A stretch of DNA of 64,000 nucleotides from Effrenium voratum (lineage: Eukaryota > Sar > Dinophyceae > Suessiales > Symbiodiniaceae), in the NCBI GenBank assembly GCA_963377175.1, contig CAUJNA010003789.1, positions 1 through 64,000 on the forward strand, written 5' to 3'. This document shows positions 62,631 through 64,000 of the stretch, one piece after another (positions within the stretch are counted from its first letter, which is position 1; the number at the start of each line of letters is the position of its first letter). The translations under genes and the position numbers were made by a program. The notes under the pieces were generated by a model that saw nothing but the letters and a program-made list of their open reading frames with translations, had not been told where the DNA came from and searched no databases.

Positions 62631-63883
62631 ATGGAGGTAGTCACCGCCGGAGCCCAGGATGAGCTGATGCAGAGCCTGGACTACAAGCTGAAAACAAGCA
62701 ACACCAGCTACGTGACGGCGCGGCATGACGTGCAGTACTTCCCCAGCTCGCTGAGCTCCTTCTCCCCCACAACCTCTAGAGTCTGCCGCATCCCGCTGAC
62801 CAGCGCATCGACCCCGAGTCCATCAAGATCGCCTTCCGCGTCAGGAACACGGACGGCACCAACCCGCTGGCCCCGGCCACGCCCAACCCCGCCTGCTTCG
62901 TCCAGCGCGTCCAGGTCTTCGCCAACGGCCAGCGCTGCGACGACATCAACTACTACGGCCGCACCGTGGCCGCGCACGACCTGCTGAAGGGCAGAGAGTA
63001 CAACCGCAACAAGGCCATGGAGGGTTTCGACGAAGTGAACGACCCGCGTATCGCCCGCGCGGTGCACCAGGGCGGCTACGCGGACGTGCTGCTGCGCCCC
63101 ACCTTGGTGGGCATCCTGCGCTGCGGGAAGATGCTGCCGCCGCAGCTGAACCTGGTGATAGAAATTGAGTTTGCGGACGCCACCACTGCGCTGTGGTCCG
63201 AGAACGCCGGGGCGCACCCGGCGGGGGCCACGCTGAGCACCGACTTCGAGATCCAGAACGTCCGAGTTCTGGCCTCCAGGTCGTCCTGGACTCTGCGCTG
63301 GTGGAGTCCTTCAACCGCGTGCTCCTCTCAGGAAGGTCCCTGGTGTTCAGCTACCCCACGGTGCACACGCAGCAGTCCAGCGTCCCGAACGGCGTGGCGG
63401 AGCACAACGTCACCGTGGCGCGCGCCTTCACGAAACTCATGGGCGCGTTTGTGACCTTTTGGGACAACGACGCGGGCTCCAAGATCCACTTGCTGGCCAA
63501 CCCGGGGCAGGACGTGGCCCCCATCGGCGCGGCCAGGCAGGAGGACAGCCTCCTGGAGTCTCAGATGCAGCTGGGCAGCCTGCAGTACCCTCACAACCCC
63601 ATGAAGGGAGCCTCGGAGCACTTCCACTTCCTCTCCGTCCTTGCGGGTACTTACGACGACACGGTGCGCAACATCGACATCGGCCGCGTGGGCTACCTGC
63701 GCCACAGCTTCATTGCCGGCTTTCCCACCGAGCGCGTGCCCACCGCTGAGTGGTGTCACCCGCTCGGGCGACCTTGCCCGGTTCACCTTCACGGGCCTGG
63801 ACGGCACGATGACGGACCTGTTCATCCACCTGGCGGCCTACCTGGTGACGCTCTCCGGCACGGGCGTCTCTGTGCTTGACTAA
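62631..63883 (+). pseudogene. Major capsid protein, copy D
   Basis: ATG 62631 (MEVVTAGAQDELMQS). A 10-base deletion near 62803 (after CRIPLTS) shifts the frame. The correct frame resumes through 62966-63290 (YNRNKAMEGFDEVNDPRIAR) and is lost again near 63290. It runs on from 63300 to about 63740 (MGAFVTFWDNDAGSKIHLLA, FHFLSVLAGTYDDTVRNIDI) and shifts near 63740. It ends VSVLD-TAA at 63881-63883. The lesions differ from those of copy A, so the two copies decayed separately. Confidence 0.8.
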
Positions 63884-63887
63884 AAAG

Positions 63888-64000
63888 GCCCGGTGTCCCT
63901 CTGCTTCATTTTTGATGCAGCGTGACACCGCTTTTGAAGTTGAGGAAAAACGGCAAAAAAAAGGCCCGGCGCCACACTGCTTCATTTTTGATGCAGAGTG
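63888..64000 (+). terminator. Class-II hairpins after MCP, copy D
   Basis: Two units, GGTGTCCCTCTGCTTCAT...GTGACACC (about 63891-63930) and GGCGCCACACTGCTTCAT...GATGCAGAGTG at the window edge. Same class as 28489-28817, again directly after the MCP stop. Confidence 0.65.

Overview
The window is nuclear DNA of a dinoflagellate carrying several decayed copies of an integrated Polinton-like DNA virus (PLV). The host call rests on three observations: a relict dinoflagellate spliced-leader sequence at 5897-5917; a Ty1/Copia element at 44989-52349 whose Pol has the C-terminal membrane and Cys-rich tail I recall from dinoflagellate Copia elements; and interrupted exons of protein families I recall only from dinoflagellates (about 52.4-61.3 kb). 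Genus cannot be told from the window.

Layout. 1-2904: tail of an inverted virus copy (fibre gene, minus strand, running off the window). 2.9-5.9 kb: repeats and fold-back elements. 5.9-10.8 kb: host DNA with an mRNA-derived, decayed cytosine-methyltransferase-like retrogene. 12.2-34.5 kb (copy A): one nearly complete virus of about 22 kb. On the plus strand it has an S74-chaperone fibre, an integrase, and a polymerase-HNH-helicase-methyltransferase block. Converging on the minus strand it has packaging ATPase, a small MGAALS protein, penton-like protein, an AT-hook protein, a 96-residue protein, a Gly/Ala-rich protein and a double-jelly-roll-type major capsid protein (MCP). About 6.5 kb of satellites (17.8-24.2 kb) lie inside it. 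35.1-38.2 kb (copy B): a deleted copy on the minus strand. 38.8-42.1 kb plus 61.5-64 kb (copy C/D): a third copy on the plus strand, cut in two inside the Gly/Ala-rich gene by a 19.3-kb insertion. B and C form a large inverted repeat centred on a fold-back element near 38.5 kb.

The 19.3-kb insertion (42148-61489) has imperfect terminal inverted repeats, contains exon-like pieces of dinoflagellate-type genes and is itself interrupted by the Copia element. That element has 154-bp LTRs, a GAAAG target duplication, a primer-binding site and a polypurine tract. The nesting order is therefore virus, then large insertion, then Copia.

Most viral genes have small frameshifts or deletions. I treat them as pseudogenes, with the caution that some single-base indels could be assembly errors. 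The ATPase of copy B is an uninterrupted 240-codon frame with both Walker motifs. The penton-like gene of copy C is also open. Virus intergenic regions carry families of hairpins whose arms change in step, which suggests selection for structure, perhaps as transcript-end signals. No capsid maturation protease was recognised. The fragmentation means this locus does not look like a complete active virus.
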